DNA of 39,936 nt from Variovorax sp. KK3. GTDB lineage: Bacteria; Pseudomonadota; Gammaproteobacteria; Burkholderiales; Burkholderiaceae_C. Where the stretch lies: positions 1-39,936 of the forward strand of contig NZ_LYVO01000072.1 in NCBI RefSeq assembly GCF_001984055.1, in the 5' to 3' direction. The position numbers and the translations under genes are program-made. Positions within the stretch are counted from its first letter, which is position 1, and each line of letters begins with the position of its first letter. Below are positions 39,422 through 39,936 of the stretch, piece after piece. The notes beneath the pieces were generated by a model that had not been told where the DNA came from, did no database searches, and worked only from the letters and a program-made list of their open reading frames with translations.

Positions 39422-39745
39422 ATGCTCTATGAATTCAAATCACGCGCCGCTCCCCCCTTCAAGATGCTCGAGACGCATGCCCGGCAGCTGTTCGACGTCA
39501 TCGGCAAGACGCCGTCGAAGCAGGGCGTGATCACCGTCGACCAGATGCCTGCGGCCATCGCCGCGCTAGAGGCCGCCATCGCACGCGAAGGCAAGAACTC
39601 GCACAACCACGACGACTATGCGGTCGAAGGCCATGACGACGAAGCCGAGCGCCAGCACGTCGGCCTGCACCAACGCGCCGTGCCCCTGTTGCACATGCTC
39701 AAGGAATCCCAAGCCGACGGCAAAGACGTCACCTGGGGGGTCTAA
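39422..39745 (+). CDS. DUF1840 domain protein
   Basis: 107 residues, the whole length of the DUF1840 family known in betaproteobacteria. LYEFKSRAAPPFKMLETHAR, LFDVIGKTPSKQGVITVDQM and LHQRAVPLLHMLKESQADGK are recognisable; a His/Asp-rich linker (SHNHDDYAVEGHDDEAERQH) divides the two helices. GCGAGG lies before the ATG. It follows the cyclopropane-synthase gene by 12 bases, probably in one operon. Function unknown. Confidence 0.9.
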   Translation: MLYEFKSRAAPPFKMLETHARQLFDVIGKTPSKQGVITVDQMPAAIAALEAAIAREGKNSHNHDDYAVEGHDDEAERQHVGLHQRAVPLLHMLKESQADGKDVTWGV

Positions 39746-39800
39746 GCTCTCCCCCAGGCTCCCCCACTTCGTGTGGTCCGCCAACCCCCTCACCGGGGGC

Positions 39801-39837
39801 GACACCAGCGGCCCGGCAAAGCCGGTTCCGCGGTGTC
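39801..39837. repeat. Large REP-like hairpin after the DUF1840 gene
   Basis: GACACC-A-GCGG, C, CCGGC, loop AAA, GCCGG, TT, CCGC-GGTGTC folds into a long stem of about 15 pairs. CCCC/GGGG arms lie just before it, and ACAGGC/GCCTGT (around 39844-39879) after it. The sequence resembles a dispersed intergenic repeat I associate with Variovorax-type genomes, but no second copy is present in this window to prove it. It may also act as a terminator. Confidence 0.5.
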
Positions 39838-39888
39838 TCGCGAACAGGCGTGCGCGGTGCGCCGCCGCTTCGGCCTGTACGAACTAGT

Positions 39889-39936
39889 TGTGATGTCTCA
39901 ATAGGTTGTTCACCCGGAAGGGTCTGGGAGACTGGA
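39889..39936 (+). mobile_element. Left end of an IS481-family insertion sequence (truncated by the window edge)
   Basis: The sequence from 39889 begins TGTGATGTCTCAATAGG followed by TTGTTCACCCGG and GGGAGACTGGA, closely like the left inverted repeat and following bases of IS481 (TGTGA...TCAATAGGTTGT). It directly follows ACTAGT at 39883-39888, the NCTAGN target preferred by IS481 elements. The transposase would start beyond the window. Confidence 0.75.

Overview
The window is a stretch of chromosome from a high-GC betaproteobacterium, most likely a member of the Comamonadaceae close to Variovorax or Acidovorax. The reasons are the base composition, a Bug-type (TctC) solute-binding protein, the recG-oxyR-dps-ubiA neighbourhood, a DUF1840 protein, and the make-up of the ribosomal protein cluster. 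The genus is inferred from gene content and protein resemblance, not from a database match.

Layout. (1) 1-3140: the start of a Bug binding-protein gene, divergent from a LysR regulator; then, on the minus strand, a D-amino-acid-dehydrogenase-like gene preceded by a tandem glycine riboswitch with its own promoter. (2) 3144-7496: an XRE-type regulator divergent from three membrane-lipid type genes (CREST/ceramidase-like protein, MFS-PlsC fusion, PAP2 phosphatase). (3) 7600-11922: mostly uncharacterised envelope proteins (YiaAB-like, Ala/Val-rich secreted protein, DUF2145, coiled-coil zinc-ribbon membrane protein, small secreted protein) and an SDR oxidoreductase. (4) 11940-21087: housekeeping genes: queA-tgt for queuosine in tRNA, recG, oxyR, dps, ubiA, proC and an esterase-like lipoprotein.

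(5) 21131-30328: the spc and alpha ribosomal operons, rplN to rplQ, including secY and rpoA, starting from a near-consensus sigma-70 promoter. They are cut off from the S10 operon, which is not upstream. Between secY and rpmJ, where infA is expected, only a 22-codon reading frame remains; it reads as the two ends of IF-1 joined after loss of about 50 codons. An initiator tRNA-Met with its own -10 box and a strong terminator close the block.

(6) 30597-38038: one isolated hypothetical gene, then a tightly overlapped six-gene minus-strand operon that reads as a CoA-dependent aerobic 2-aminobenzoate (anthranilate) pathway: 2-aminobenzoyl-CoA monooxygenase/reductase, MarR regulator, crotonase, acyl-CoA dehydrogenase, aryl-CoA ligase and a RidA-like protein. 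A near-perfect palindrome lies over the only promoter. (7) 38147-39936: a cyclopropane-fatty-acid-synthase family gene, a DUF1840 gene, a large repeat-like hairpin, and the left end of an IS481-family insertion sequence next to a CTAG target, cut by the window edge.

There is no CRISPR array, phage or obvious defence system. The most unusual signals are the infA remnant, the glycine riboswitch ahead of an amino-acid dehydrogenase, terminator-like structures inside the alpha operon, the putative MarR operator over an apparently leaderless promoter, and a recurrent -10-like box exactly six bases before SD-less start codons.
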